Source of the DNA: Sinorhizobium americanum | GTDB lineage: Bacteria > Pseudomonadota > Alphaproteobacteria > Rhizobiales > Rhizobiaceae | Direction: 5' to 3' | Assembly: GCF_001651855.1 (NCBI RefSeq) | Contig: NZ_LNQC01000076.1 | Location: 262,572 to 326,571, forward strand | DNA length: 64,000 nt | In this document: in pieces, positions 52,204 to 61,753 of the stretch | How positions within the stretch are numbered: position 1 is the first letter of the stretch | Layout of the letters: each line of letters begins with the position of its first letter | The notes under the pieces: generated by a model | What the model was told of the DNA's origin: nothing | Databases searched by the model: none | What the model saw: the letters and a program-made list of their open reading frames with translations, nothing else | Position numbers and translations under genes: made by a program

Positions 52204-53184
52204 TCAGCCGGGATACCAGACGATGCGCGGATCCTCCTCCGAGCGCTCGTACTGCCAGGCAGAGTCTATAAGCTTCTCGAGACCGTAGTCGGGTCGCCAA
52301 CCCAGCAGGTATTTGGCCTTGCTGTTGTCCATCCAGTTGGAATGGAAGCGGCTCGGGATGTCGACGGAGGCAAGGCCGCGTGTGCGGGCGAGATAGGCGG
52401 CGAGTTCGCCGTAATCGACCGGCCGATCCATAGAGATGTTGAAGAGTTGGCGCACCGCGCGGGGATGATCGATCGCCGCCAGCGTCGCCGAGACCAGATC
52501 GTCGACATGAACGAAGTTGCGCTTCAGCGGCTGTCCGTCGGCGTCGCGCAGCAGCGGCACGGTTCCTTCGCTCGCGTAGCGCCTGGCGTCGACCTCGGGA
52601 ACGAGGTCCTTCCAGACCGGCCCGCCGAAGACATCGTCGCCGAAGGAGAGGGAGTACTTGAAGTCGTCCTTCTCCATGATCCAGGGCGCGCGCAGGCAGC
52701 AGGTATTCAAACCGTACTGGATGCCGTATTGCTCCAGCATCACCTCTTCAAGGACCTTCGACAGCGCGTAGCAGCCTGGATAGGCGCTATGCGGCGTCGC
52801 CTCGGTGACGGGGCCGTCGTGACGATAGTGGAAATGGCCGATACCGGCATCGCCGCCGAGCAGGATGAACTGCCGGGCGGTCTCGCTCACCCGGAATTCC
52901 TCGAGCAGCCAGAACAGCCCCTTGACCGTCACGTCCATGACGCTGTCGGGGGTCTCCTTGCAGGTGGCGAGGTGGACGACATGCGTTACCGCGACGAGCG
53001 CTCGGGCGGCGACGTCGCGCTCGGCGATCGTTCCGCGAACCACTTCGACACGGTCAGTCTCGGCACACAGGCGGTTGTGGCAAAGCGCACGGATGCGCGC
53101 CTTGGAAAAACGCGGATCGTCAAGCAGCCCAGCGATGAGATGCTGTCCGACCTTGCCCGTTGCCCCGGTGACAAGGATCAGCAT
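52204..53184 (-). CDS. NAD(P)-dependent sugar epimerase/dehydratase
   Basis: A 326-residue extended SDR. Rossmann motif TGATGKVGQHL at the N-terminus, VVHLAT near 70, and catalytic YALSK near 143 with the LLGGDAG segment in front. It oxidises or epimerises a sugar or sugar acid using NAD(P); uronate dehydrogenase and epimerase activities are both known in this family. Co-expressed with the sugar-binding protein downstream, it likely performs the first intracellular step on the imported sugar. Confidence 0.85.
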   Translation of the reverse strand: MLILVTGATGKVGQHLIAGLLDDPRFSKARIRALCHNRLCAETDRVEVVRGTIAERDVAARALVAVTHVVHLATCKETPDSVMDVTVKGLFWLLEEFRVSETARQFILLGGDAGIGHFHYRHDGPVTEATPHSAYPGCYALSKVLEEVMLEQYGIQYGLNTCCLRAPWIMEKDDFKYSLSFGDDVFGGPVWKDLVPEVDARRYASEGTVPLLRDADGQPLKRNFVHVDDLVSATLAAIDHPRAVRQLFNISMDRPVDYGELAAYLARTRGLASVDIPSRFHSNWMDNSKAKYLLGWRPDYGLEKLIDSAWQYERSEEDPRIVWYPG

Positions 53185-53237
53185 GCTCTCCTCCTGCTGA
53201 TAGCTAATATCTGCGCGCTTCGCGCGTCAACGAATAT

Positions 53238-53248
53238 TTGTAATACAA
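53238..53248. promoter_or_regulatory. TTGTAATACAA palindrome in the divergent sugar-transport promoter region
   Basis: TTGTA-A-TACAA is a perfect 11-base dyad in the gap between the epimerase gene (start 53184) and the ATPase gene (start 53433). It resembles operators of FadR-subfamily GntR repressors. No regulator gene of that kind adjoins this locus. Confidence 0.5.
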
Positions 53249-53432
53249 TATGAGTTCGCGCGCATATACGTCTTTATTTGTAGGACGATTGATTGACGCT
53301 GTTCTGCGCATTTGCGTAAATGGAGATCGCATACCCAGGGGGAGGAGACCCGGGCGGCGGCGGCACATAGGCTTCATCCAAATCGAAGTATGCGCGGGGC
53401 GCTGCTTCGGCCACAGGTATCGGGAGGCTATC

Positions 53433-54173
<741 letters not shown>

Positions 54174-54212
54174 CGAGGCCCAGGAAAAGCGAAGGAAAAG
54201 CGAAGGTCGGTC

Positions 54213-55211
54213 ATGGCAATTACCTTGGATCGGGCGATCGGGCAGAGGCAGCAGGGCTGGGTCAACTCGGTTCTGTCCAGCCAGACGTTCTGGGTGCTGA
54301 TCGCCGTCATTCTGGCCTGCCTCTTCCTGTCGGTCGCGACGGATACCTTCGCGACACCGAAGAACCTCTACAACATCACCCGCAATTTCACCTTCGTGGC
54401 AATCATCGCGCTGGGCATGACGCTGGTGATCATCACGGGCGGCATCGACCTCTCGGTCGGATCGGTGCTGTGTCTCTGCAGCATGGTGCTCGCGGTGGTC
54501 ATGAATGCCGGCTACAGCATCGAGGTCGGGATTGCCGCCTCGGTCGGAACGGCCCTGGTGATTGGGGGTTTCAACGGGGTCATGATCGCCTATCTCGGCT
54601 TTCCGCCTTTCGTCATCACGCTCGGCATGCTGTCGATCGCACGGAGCCTGGCGATGGTCGCCTCCAACAACACCGTCGTCTTCCAATTCGGACCGGATCA
54701 CGACATGCTCCTGGCGCTTGGGGGCGGTGCTTGGTTCTTCGGCATTGCCAATCCGGTGATCTATATGATCGTGCTGGCGCTGCTCACCGGTTTCGTGCTG
54801 CGCTGGACGAAGTTCGGCCGCTACGTCTTCGCGATCGGCGGCAACGAGCACGCCGCGACGCTGACCGGCGTTCCGGTACGCCGGATCAAGGTTACCGTCT
54901 ATATGATTTCGGCGCTCTCGGCGGGCGTTGCCGGCATCATCCAGACCGGCTGGCTCGGCGCAGTCACCACGAACATCGGCGCCGGCATGGAGCTGCAGGT
55001 AATCGCCGCGGCGGTCATCGGCGGCGCCAACCTGGCCGGGGGCGTCGGTACCGCTTCCGGCGCGCTGATCGGTGCGGCGCTGATCGAGGTGATCCGCAAC
55101 AGCCTCGGGCTCCTCGGCATCAACGCCTTCTGGCAGGGAACCTTCATCGGCGGCGCGACGGTGCTTGCCGTCCTGTTCGACCGCATCCGCAGTTTCCGCC
55201 AGAGCGAGTAG
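54213..55211 (+). CDS. Sugar ABC transporter permease (FrcC/RbsC-like)
   Basis: A 332-residue permease of the ribose/fructose class, with about ten helices. Characteristic segments are GMTLVIITGGIDLSVGSVLCL near 70 and IGGNEHAATLTGVPVRRIKVTVY near 210, plus AAAVIGGANLAGGVGTASGALIGA near 270. It lies 39 bases after the ATPase gene and ends 14 bases from the convergent S41 gene. Confidence 0.9.
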   Translation: MAITLDRAIGQRQQGWVNSVLSSQTFWVLIAVILACLFLSVATDTFATPKNLYNITRNFTFVAIIALGMTLVIITGGIDLSVGSVLCLCSMVLAVVMNAGYSIEVGIAASVGTALVIGGFNGVMIAYLGFPPFVITLGMLSIARSLAMVASNNTVVFQFGPDHDMLLALGGGAWFFGIANPVIYMIVLALLTGFVLRWTKFGRYVFAIGGNEHAATLTGVPVRRIKVTVYMISALSAGVAGIIQTGWLGAVTTNIGAGMELQVIAAAVIGGANLAGGVGTASGALIGAALIEVIRNSLGLLGINAFWQGTFIGGATVLAVLFDRIRSFRQSE

Positions 55212-55225
55212 GGCGGCCGGGCCGT

Positions 55226-56473
55226 TCAGCCCTTGGCGAGAATGCGCTGCATTTCCATCATGGCGGCGTCGAGTTGCGGATCGCGCCCCGCCGCATAGGG
55301 CAGGCTGAAGGGCACCGCTATGTCCGGTTCGACGCCGCGGCCTTCCAGCCGCAGACCTTCGTCGATGACCGCATCGGAGACCGCCACTTCCAGAAGGCTG
55401 TCGTCGGGAAGAAGAAAGGCCCGCCCTGCGAGCAGGGCACCGGCCGTGCGTGAGCCGACGAGCGGTATGCCATTCACCTTCAGGGCATGGGCGAAGAGTT
55501 CGAGGCCGCTTCTCGACCCTTCATCGATGATCGCCACCACCGGTCGCCGCCAGCGAACGGTTCCGAACATGTCCTTGCCGTCCCGCGAGATCAGCCGGAA
55601 TGTCGGCACCCCGCCGACGAAAAGGCCCGCCGCATCCGGCGGGCCGCCGCCCCATCGACCGCGCAGGTCGACGATGACGCCGTCGGCGTCCTTGAGGCGA
55701 CCGCCGGCGAGTTCACGGGCGACTATATCGAGACCGTCGCGGGTCGACAGGGTCCAGAGCCGCAGGTAGCCGATCCGCCGCCCCTCCCGTTCTGTGACCG
55801 CGATGCTCGTCTCTATCGCCTTTTCAAAGGTGCGCAGCGGCTGCAGCCGCTCGACGGCAACCGTTAGGGTGATTGGCAGTGCGTCGCGGTGCCGGCGCAG
55901 CCGGACGTCGACGGTTCGGCCGATCCTGTCGCGGAAGGATGCAATCTCGCGGTAAGGCAGGCCGTCCACGGAGAGGATCTCGTCGCCGAGCCTGATGCCT
56001 GCCCGGGCGGCGGGCGCCCCGTCATAGACATCGCTGACGAAGCGCTGTGCGCCTTCGAGGCGCGTGACCATGCCGATCCCGGCATAACGAACTTCGCCAT
56101 CCGGCGGGAACAGGCGTTTGATGTCGTTGCGGATGGCGAAGCGGAATATGTCGGCCAGTTCGTAATAATCGATCCTGTCGGCGGTGAAGCGGCCGGTATG
56201 CGACACGCCGAGGCTGGCGAGTACGCTGTCGACCGCCGCATCAACGCGATCGTCCGAGCTCTTTGCGGTCAGTTTGCCGCGCTCATCCGTGACCTGGCGG
56301 CGGACCGCGGCATTGAAGCGGTCAAGCCCGGATGTGTCATAGAAATTGTCGACGACCAACTCGACGGCCCGGTCGAAAACGGGATGGCCGGAACGGGGCA
56401 GATCCAGCGCGAAACCGTGGCCGGGCACGAGCAAGAGCAGGAACGCGAAGAGCAGGGAGCGACACGTCTTCAT
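55226..56473 (-). CDS. S41-family peptidase with PDZ domain, secreted
   Basis: A 415-residue protein with a signal peptide (MKTCRSLLFAFLLLLVPGHGFAL). A PDZ domain (about 125-205; VSDVYDGAPAARAGIRLGDEILSVDG) precedes the S41 protease domain. The candidate nucleophile is in IIDEGSRSGLELFAHAL near 320. The lysine that CtpA-type enzymes carry about 25 residues later is not there (GSRTAGALLAG), so it may use a tricorn-like triad or be inactive. It would act in the periplasm, downstream of a site-2 protease gene. Confidence 0.8.
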   Translation of the reverse strand: MKTCRSLLFAFLLLLVPGHGFALDLPRSGHPVFDRAVELVVDNFYDTSGLDRFNAAVRRQVTDERGKLTAKSSDDRVDAAVDSVLASLGVSHTGRFTADRIDYYELADIFRFAIRNDIKRLFPPDGEVRYAGIGMVTRLEGAQRFVSDVYDGAPAARAGIRLGDEILSVDGLPYREIASFRDRIGRTVDVRLRRHRDALPITLTVAVERLQPLRTFEKAIETSIAVTEREGRRIGYLRLWTLSTRDGLDIVARELAGGRLKDADGVIVDLRGRWGGGPPDAAGLFVGGVPTFRLISRDGKDMFGTVRWRRPVVAIIDEGSRSGLELFAHALKVNGIPLVGSRTAGALLAGRAFLLPDDSLLEVAVSDAVIDEGLRLEGRGVEPDIAVPFSLPYAAGRDPQLDAAMMEMQRILAKG

Positions 56474-56587
56474 CGTCGAGGAACCATGTTTCGGTCATGC
56501 CCAACACTATCCGCAAAGCAGCGGCCGGATCGAGACGCCTCTCAACAACATTCCGTGAAGCAAAAATGGTCCTAGCCGCCGCGAAGT

Positions 56588-57715
56588 TCAGCTTCGGCTC
56601 TCGGGATTGCCATGCCGCAAATGCCCGAAGCGGAAACGGCCGGCTGCGGCCGCGCGCACCATCATCATCTCGCCGATGGTCTCATGGGTCATCAGCCCTA
56701 CCAGGCGGTCCATGCTGTCGACGACCGCGACGGCAGGGGAGCTCGCCTCCTGCATAAGTCGGAGGCTTTCGTCGAGGCGCTTGCGATGGTGGATCCTCGG
56801 CACGTTACGGCGCATTGCCAGAACGACGGGCGTTGTTGCGCCCTTTTCCTTCAATGTACGGATCATATCGTCCCGGGTGAGCAGGCCCTCGAAATGGCCG
56901 GAGGCATCGACGACGGGGAACTCGCGCTGCGTCGTCGCAAGCAGGGCTTCGATAGCCTCGTCGATGCTCGCCGTGCGGTCGAGCGTCGTGAATTCGGTAA
57001 TCATCACGTCGCTCACCAGAACGCTGCCGGAAACCTCCCGGATCTGTGCGTTCTGTGCTTCCGCTGTCGCGGCCAGATAGACGAAGATTGCGATGAAGAT
57101 CAGCAGCGGATTGTAGAACAGGCCGACGAAACCGAAAACGAAGGCGAGCCCCTGGCCGATCATCGCGGCGATCTGGGTGGCACGCGGCCAGCTCAAGCGC
57201 GAGGCAAGCGCGGCGCGCAGGACGCGGCCGCCATCCATCGGAAAAGCCGGGATCATGTTGAAAAGCACCAGAAACACATTCACCCCGGCGAGCCGCGCCA
57301 GAAAGCTCATATGCGGGTCCTCGATCCCGGCGATCTGCTCCATGCCGATCGAGGTCCTGAGCACAAGAATGAGGACGCCGGCGATCGCCACGTTGACGAG
57401 CGGGCCGGCGATCGCAATCACGAACTCCGCCCCGGGCTCTTCCGGCATGCGCTCGAGCCGGGCGACGCCGCCGATCGGAAGCAGCGTGATGTCCGGCGTC
57501 CTGATGCCAAAATGGCGCGCCGCGGCAATGTGCCCGAATTCGTGCAGCACGACGCAGCCGAAGACAGCCAAAACGAAGGCGATTCCTTCAAGCGCGGCCG
57601 GCGTACCGCCGATCCTGTAGTGCATCAGCCAGATCCAGACGAGCAGCAGCGCAAAGGTCACGTGCACGCGGAGCGCGGTGCCGGCAATCGTCCCAATCCT
57701 GAATGACCAAGCCAT
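56588..57715 (-). CDS. Site-2-type membrane metalloprotease with CBS domains
   Basis: A 375-residue membrane protease. The zinc motif HEFGH is near residue 60 and the third ligand in FNMIPAFPMDGGRVLRAAL near 160. The C-terminal ~140 residues carry two CBS repeats (TASIDEAIEALLATTQREFPVVDASGHFEGLLTRDD and RLDESLRLMQEASSPAVAVVD), which sense adenine nucleotides. This architecture is the stand-alone M50 family. It probably cleaves membrane proteins; the target is unknown. The S41 gene downstream may be co-transcribed. Confidence 0.88.
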   Translation of the reverse strand: MAWSFRIGTIAGTALRVHVTFALLLVWIWLMHYRIGGTPAALEGIAFVLAVFGCVVLHEFGHIAAARHFGIRTPDITLLPIGGVARLERMPEEPGAEFVIAIAGPLVNVAIAGVLILVLRTSIGMEQIAGIEDPHMSFLARLAGVNVFLVLFNMIPAFPMDGGRVLRAALASRLSWPRATQIAAMIGQGLAFVFGFVGLFYNPLLIFIAIFVYLAATAEAQNAQIREVSGSVLVSDVMITEFTTLDRTASIDEAIEALLATTQREFPVVDASGHFEGLLTRDDMIRTLKEKGATTPVVLAMRRNVPRIHHRKRLDESLRLMQEASSPAVAVVDSMDRLVGLMTHETIGEMMMVRAAAAGRFRFGHLRHGNPESRS

Positions 57716-57946
57716 GCGCGATGCGCTCCTGCCGCCCGGGATCGACGGTTACTGAGTGTATGCTGCCAGCGGCGGCTTGGACATCGCCTTGATTGTCCAC
57801 CGGGCGGCGGGGCAAACTCGAATGTACAATCAATGACCGGCAGGTTCGTTCCCTGCGGCTGCCGAAGCGTCGTTTCCGCGTGTGAGTGATCGCGATCGAT
57901 CTCTGTCTGACGCCGCTTAGACGCGTGGATGCTCCTGGTTCCGGGC

Positions 57947-58249
57947 CTAATAGGCCCTCGCCGGGACAAAAAGACAGATCGTTCTTCCGCGGTCTTCGCC
58001 CGCCGCCGAGCACCAGTGATACTCGCCGTCCGGGGATATGCGCACTCTTCGGTCGGAATAGGGGAGGACTTCGCCGGTGGCGTTTATGATGTAGCCTTGC
58101 GGACGTTCGCTTACGGCCGTCTGGTTGACGTGACGGCAGTCGAAGTTCGAACAGCAGGAGTTCGGATATTTCCAGCCGCTGGGCGCGTCATGGGAGTAAG
58201 CAAAGGTGGTTGTAGACAATCCGACGAGCAAAAAGAAAATTCCGCGCAT
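57947..58249 (-). CDS. Cys-rich secreted protein of unknown function
   Basis: A 100-residue protein, signal peptide MRGIFFLLVGLSTTTFAYSH, then a mature part with five cysteines (two adjacent plus one in NSCCSNFDC, one in HWCSAA and one in TICLF). Disulfide-stabilised in the periplasm is likely. Motif GYIINATGEVLPYSDRRVRISPDGEYHWC near 50-80 resembles other rhizobial secreted proteins of unknown role. No function assigned. Confidence 0.65.
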   Translation of the reverse strand: MRGIFFLLVGLSTTTFAYSHDAPSGWKYPNSCCSNFDCRHVNQTAVSERPQGYIINATGEVLPYSDRRVRISPDGEYHWCSAAGEDRGRTICLFVPARAY

Positions 58250-58568
58250 TGCGATCTCCTTCTCCAGCAGGATGTCGAGAGAACGCGTTACATTCGAAAT
58301 CCGCTCTAACCACTTGAAATCGAATTTCTTTTATGGACTCTCGATCGAGCCCATGCGAAACATTGCGATCGACGAGGAACGGTCGCCAATTCTCCAACGA
58401 GAGACACGAGTCAGAACCGACAGCGTTCACTGATGCTTACAAACGGCGGGATCATCTAAATGATCCACATCAGCGCCGTACATTTCAAATCCGGCGAATT
58501 GACGTCTCGGCGATGCATTTGGTGCCAAGAGCCACCCTTGATTGTGACCGGGGCAGGCGGCCGCCCAC
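58250..58568. other. Non-coding stretch with an inverted repeat
   Basis: No supported gene is present. The perfect inverted repeat GGATCAT-CTAA-ATGATCC (58449-58466) is its only structured element; it lies about 100 bases downstream of the LacI gene stop and has no T-tract. It may be a weak terminator or a protein-binding site. Confidence 0.45.
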
Positions 58569-59606
58569 TCAGGGCTGGTGGATGTGGAGGGCGTCGCTGG
58601 CGCCTTCGACAAGCTCCATCGGCCAGAGCTTGTTCGCTGTCCCATGCGGGTAATGCTCCCGGAAGACCGGCATGGTCGAGAGCAGCGTTTCGGCCAGGGC
58701 GACGCCGAGATCGCGCAGCGAAAGCCGGAAGCAGGTGAGGGAGGGCGAGAGGAATTGGGCATGCGGGCTGTAGCGTCCAATGACCGCGATATCGCGTCCG
58801 GGCTTCACGCCTGCCTCGGACAACGCCCGGTAAAAGCCGATGGCTATCGTTTCATTGATCAGCACGATGGCGGTCGGACGCTCATCGAGTGAGAGAAGCT
58901 CGCGGCCGACCTGGTATCCGCCGGCTTCGTTGGGGGTGGACCGAAAGATCAGCTCCTCCTCAAGCGCCAGGCCGTGCGAGGCCAGCGCCTCGCGGCAGCG
59001 CTCGACGAAGACGTAGCCGAGGTTGACGTCGTCATGCGGACGTGTGACGGCAATACGGCGATGGCCGCGCGCCACCAGCCGGTCGATGGAAGCCTGCGCC
59101 ATCCCCTCGAAATCGAGATCAAGCCATGGCTGGCCGGCATCGGTTAGGGTTCGGCCAAGGGTGACGAAGGGAATATTGCGCTCCGACAGAAGCTCGACAC
59201 GGGCATCGTGCCGTTGCGTCGCCGAGAGGATCACCCCGTCGGCAAAGCCGCGGGCGACCACCCGGCTGAGATAGTCGGCGGGATCCTCCTCAGATGAGCA
59301 GAGGAGCGCAACCAGATCGAGCTTGTGCCTGCCGAAAACCGCCTGCACGCCGTCGAAGACGCTCATGAAGAACGTGTCGCCCTGACCGGTGATCTCCGTG
59401 CCGGTCTGCATCATGAAGCCGATGATGTTGGTCGTGCCCTGGCGCAGGCTTCGCCCCGACTGGTTCGGCACATAGCCGAGCTCCTTGGCCGCCGCCAGCA
59501 CCCGACGACGTGTCTCCTCGTTGACATCCGGGCGACCGTTCAGTGCTCGGGAAACTGTTCCAATCGATATGTCGAGATGCTGCGCAAGCCGCCGAATGCC
59601 CTTCAT
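58569..59606 (-). CDS. LacI-family regulator of the sugar locus
   Basis: A 345-residue regulator: MKGIRRLAQHLDISIGTVSRALNGRPDVNEETRRRVL helix-turn-helix, hinge at AAKELGYVPNQSGRSLRQG and a sugar-binding C-terminal domain (TTNIIGFMMQTG, ...GFADGVILSATQRHDARVELL). GGAGGAAAC lies upstream of ATG 59606; the open frame reaches 59678. It diverges from the oxidoreductase operon, over an 18-base perfect palindrome that is its probable operator. Confidence 0.88.
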   Translation of the reverse strand: MKGIRRLAQHLDISIGTVSRALNGRPDVNEETRRRVLAAAKELGYVPNQSGRSLRQGTTNIIGFMMQTGTEITGQGDTFFMSVFDGVQAVFGRHKLDLVALLCSSEEDPADYLSRVVARGFADGVILSATQRHDARVELLSERNIPFVTLGRTLTDAGQPWLDLDFEGMAQASIDRLVARGHRRIAVTRPHDDVNLGYVFVERCREALASHGLALEEELIFRSTPNEAGGYQVGRELLSLDERPTAIVLINETIAIGFYRALSEAGVKPGRDIAVIGRYSPHAQFLSPSLTCFRLSLRDLGVALAETLLSTMPVFREHYPHGTANKLWPMELVEGASDALHIHQP

Positions 59607-59653
59607 TGTCGGAGTGTTTCCTCCTCTGCCCGCTCGTCGTTCCCGATTCCCTA

Positions 59654-59699
59654 TTGACATGTTTCGGAAACTCCGCATAGTTCCGTAAACGTTTACGGA
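59654..59699 (+). promoter_or_regulatory. Promoter and LacI-type operator of the sugar-catabolic operon
   Basis: TTGACA (59654-59659), 16-base gap, CATAGT (59676-59681) as -10, immediately followed by TCCGTAAAC-GTTTACGGA (59682-59699), a perfect 18-base palindrome with the central CG of LacI/GalR-family operators. The operator overlaps the start of transcription, so binding would block the operon starting at 59743. Confidence 0.75.
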
Positions 59700-59742
59700 C
59701 GCCGAAACAAGGCGAAATCGTCATCGTTTGGGAGGAGAAACC

Positions 59743-60771
59743 GTGATCTTGCGCGCAGTTCTATGCGGGTGCGGAGCCATGGCCAGGGGCTGGGTGAGGG
59801 CGATCGCCGCCACTCCGGATCTCCGGTCGCAGATCCGGTTGGTCGGGCTTGTCGACGTCAAGCCGGAGGTCGCGACCGCGCTTGCCGCCGAGTTCGATCT
59901 CAAGGATGTCGTCATCGGCTCGGATCTTGACGCGGTTCTCGCCGAAACGAAGCCGGACATCCTCTTCGACGTCGTCGTACCTGCTGCGCGACGCGAAGTC
60001 GTCGCGACCGGCTTCCGCCACGGCTGCCACGTGCTCAGCGAGAAGCCGATGGCCACCTCGATCGAGGCCGGCCGTGAGTTAGTTCGGCTCGCCGACGAGG
60101 CAGGCAAGCTGCATGCGGTCGTGCAGAACCGCCGCTTCATCTCCGGCGTGCGCCGCATCCGCCGTTTCGTGGAAGAGGGCGCGCTTGGAGAACTGACCGG
60201 CATTCACTGCGACTTCTTCATCGGCGCGCATTTCGGCGGCTTTCGCGAAGAGATGGATCACGTGCTGCTTCTGGACATGGCGATCCACACTTTCGATGCG
60301 GCCCGCTTCATCGCCGACAAGAAGCCGATCGCCGTCTATTGCCATGAGGAGAACCCGCGCGGCTCCTGGTACCGTCACGGCGCGGCCGCTATGGCGATCT
60401 TCGAGCTCTCGGATAAGGTCACCTTCACCTATCGCGGCTCCTGGTGCGCCGAGGGCGCCAATACGAGCTGGGAGAGCGCGTGGCGTATCACCGGGACTCG
60501 CGGGACCCTGCTTTGGGATGGCGCCGAAAGCTTCCGTGCCCATACGGTTTCCGGCGGCGACGGCTTCCTGCGCGAACCGCTCCCGCTCGAAATCCCGGAG
60601 CCCGCCGACCCGCGGCAAACGCATGGGCATGCGAGCGTAATTGCCGATTTCGTCGCGGCCATCCGCAGCGGGCAAAAGCCGGAGACGGCAAGCGACGACA
60701 ATATCAACAGCCTTGCCATGGTGTTCGCAGCGATCGAGAGCGCCCGCACCCGGCAGCGCGTGACAATCTGA
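59743..60771 (+). CDS. Gfo/Idh/MocA-family oxidoreductase
   Basis: A 342-residue NAD(P)-dependent dehydrogenase. Rossmann motif LCGCGAMARGWV at the N-terminus, EKPMATS near 100 (conserved Lys of the family) and MAIHTFDAARF near 185 with the catalytic His. GTG at 59743 after GGGAGGAG. It oxidises a sugar or inositol-type ring hydroxyl. It opens an operon with an isomerase and a CUT1 transporter. Confidence 0.88.
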   Translation: MILRAVLCGCGAMARGWVRAIAATPDLRSQIRLVGLVDVKPEVATALAAEFDLKDVVIGSDLDAVLAETKPDILFDVVVPAARREVVATGFRHGCHVLSEKPMATSIEAGRELVRLADEAGKLHAVVQNRRFISGVRRIRRFVEEGALGELTGIHCDFFIGAHFGGFREEMDHVLLLDMAIHTFDAARFIADKKPIAVYCHEENPRGSWYRHGAAAMAIFELSDKVTFTYRGSWCAEGANTSWESAWRITGTRGTLLWDGAESFRAHTVSGGDGFLREPLPLEIPEPADPRQTHGHASVIADFVAAIRSGQKPETASDDNINSLAMVFAAIESARTRQRVTI

Positions 60772-60783
60772 GCGAGGCAATCG

Positions 60784-61686
60784 ATGAGCAACCCAGCCAA
60801 GTCCATCCGCATCGGCACCATGGTCAGCGCCACCAAGGGCGGAGCAGCAAAACGCATTTCGGAGATCGCCGATCTCGGCTTCGAGAGCTTCGAGCCGTTC
60901 TTTTGGCAGACGACCAACGGGCAGAACCTCGCCGAACTCGGCAAGCGCTGCCGCGAGGCGATCGGCGACCGCGACATCACGATCTCGACGCTCGGCATGT
61001 TCGGCAATCCGCTCGAGGAGACCGACATCGACCTGCAGACGCTTGAGGGCTGGAAAGACTGCATCGACAACGCTCACCATTTCGGAGCGACCTGCGTCGC
61101 AGGCTTTACGGGGCGCATTCGCAATCGGCCGCTCACCGACAGCCTGCCGCGATACCGGAAGGTCTGGCGAGAGCTCGCCGCGCGAGCCGCCGACAAGGGC
61201 GTGAAGATCGCCTTCGAAAACTGCGCCATGGACGGCAACTGGGAGACGGGCGACTGGAACATCGCCCACAATCCCGACGCCTGGGAACTGATCTTCAACG
61301 AGACGCCGGACGATCACATCGGGCTCGAATGGGAGCCCTGTCACCAGATGGTTTACCTGATCGAGCCGCTGCCGCAGATCCGCAAATGGGCGAGCAAGAT
61401 TTTCCACGTGCACGGCAAGGACGCGACGATCCGCTGGGACGTCATCCGCGAGCACGGCATTTTCGGCAAGGAGAAGTTCGTGTTCATGCGCACGCCGGGG
61501 TTCGGCGACAGCAATTGGACCGACATCATCTCCGAGCTCCGGCTCGCCGGCTGGTCCGGCTCGATCGACATCGAGGGCTGGCACGACCCGGTCTACCACG
61601 ACGCGCTGGAGATGACCGGCCAGGTGCACGCGCTCAACTACCTGAAGACCTGCCGAGGAGGTGACTTCGTCGCCGATCCTGCCTGA
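60784..61686 (+). CDS. Sugar phosphate isomerase/epimerase (TIM barrel)
   Basis: A 300-residue xylose-isomerase-like TIM-barrel protein: ...IADLGFESFEPFFW near 35, AFENCAMDGNWETGDWN near 145, GLEWEPCHQMVY near 185 and FHVHGKD near 210, with acidic and His metal ligands. It converts a keto- or aldo-sugar to its epimer or isomer. It is encoded 12 bases after the oxidoreductase gene, so the two probably act on the same imported sugar. Confidence 0.85.
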   Translation: MSNPAKSIRIGTMVSATKGGAAKRISEIADLGFESFEPFFWQTTNGQNLAELGKRCREAIGDRDITISTLGMFGNPLEETDIDLQTLEGWKDCIDNAHHFGATCVAGFTGRIRNRPLTDSLPRYRKVWRELAARAADKGVKIAFENCAMDGNWETGDWNIAHNPDAWELIFNETPDDHIGLEWEPCHQMVYLIEPLPQIRKWASKIFHVHGKDATIRWDVIREHGIFGKEKFVFMRTPGFGDSNWTDIISELRLAGWSGSIDIEGWHDPVYHDALEMTGQVHALNYLKTCRGGDFVADPA

Positions 61687-61753
61687 GGCGAGACATACCC
61701 GACGGACGGCATGGAGGATGCCGGCCGCGGGCAACCATTGAGAGGAGGACTCC

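Noticed and set aside
57841-57850. EcfG-type promoter for the site-2 protease gene
   Set aside because: GGAAC is present on the minus strand, but the -10 reads GATT, not NGTT, and it is about 130 bases from the start.
58206-58433. 75-residue plus-strand frame between the Cys-rich protein and LacI genes
   Set aside because: No Shine-Dalgarno sequence, no motif, and partial overlap with the start of the Cys-rich gene.
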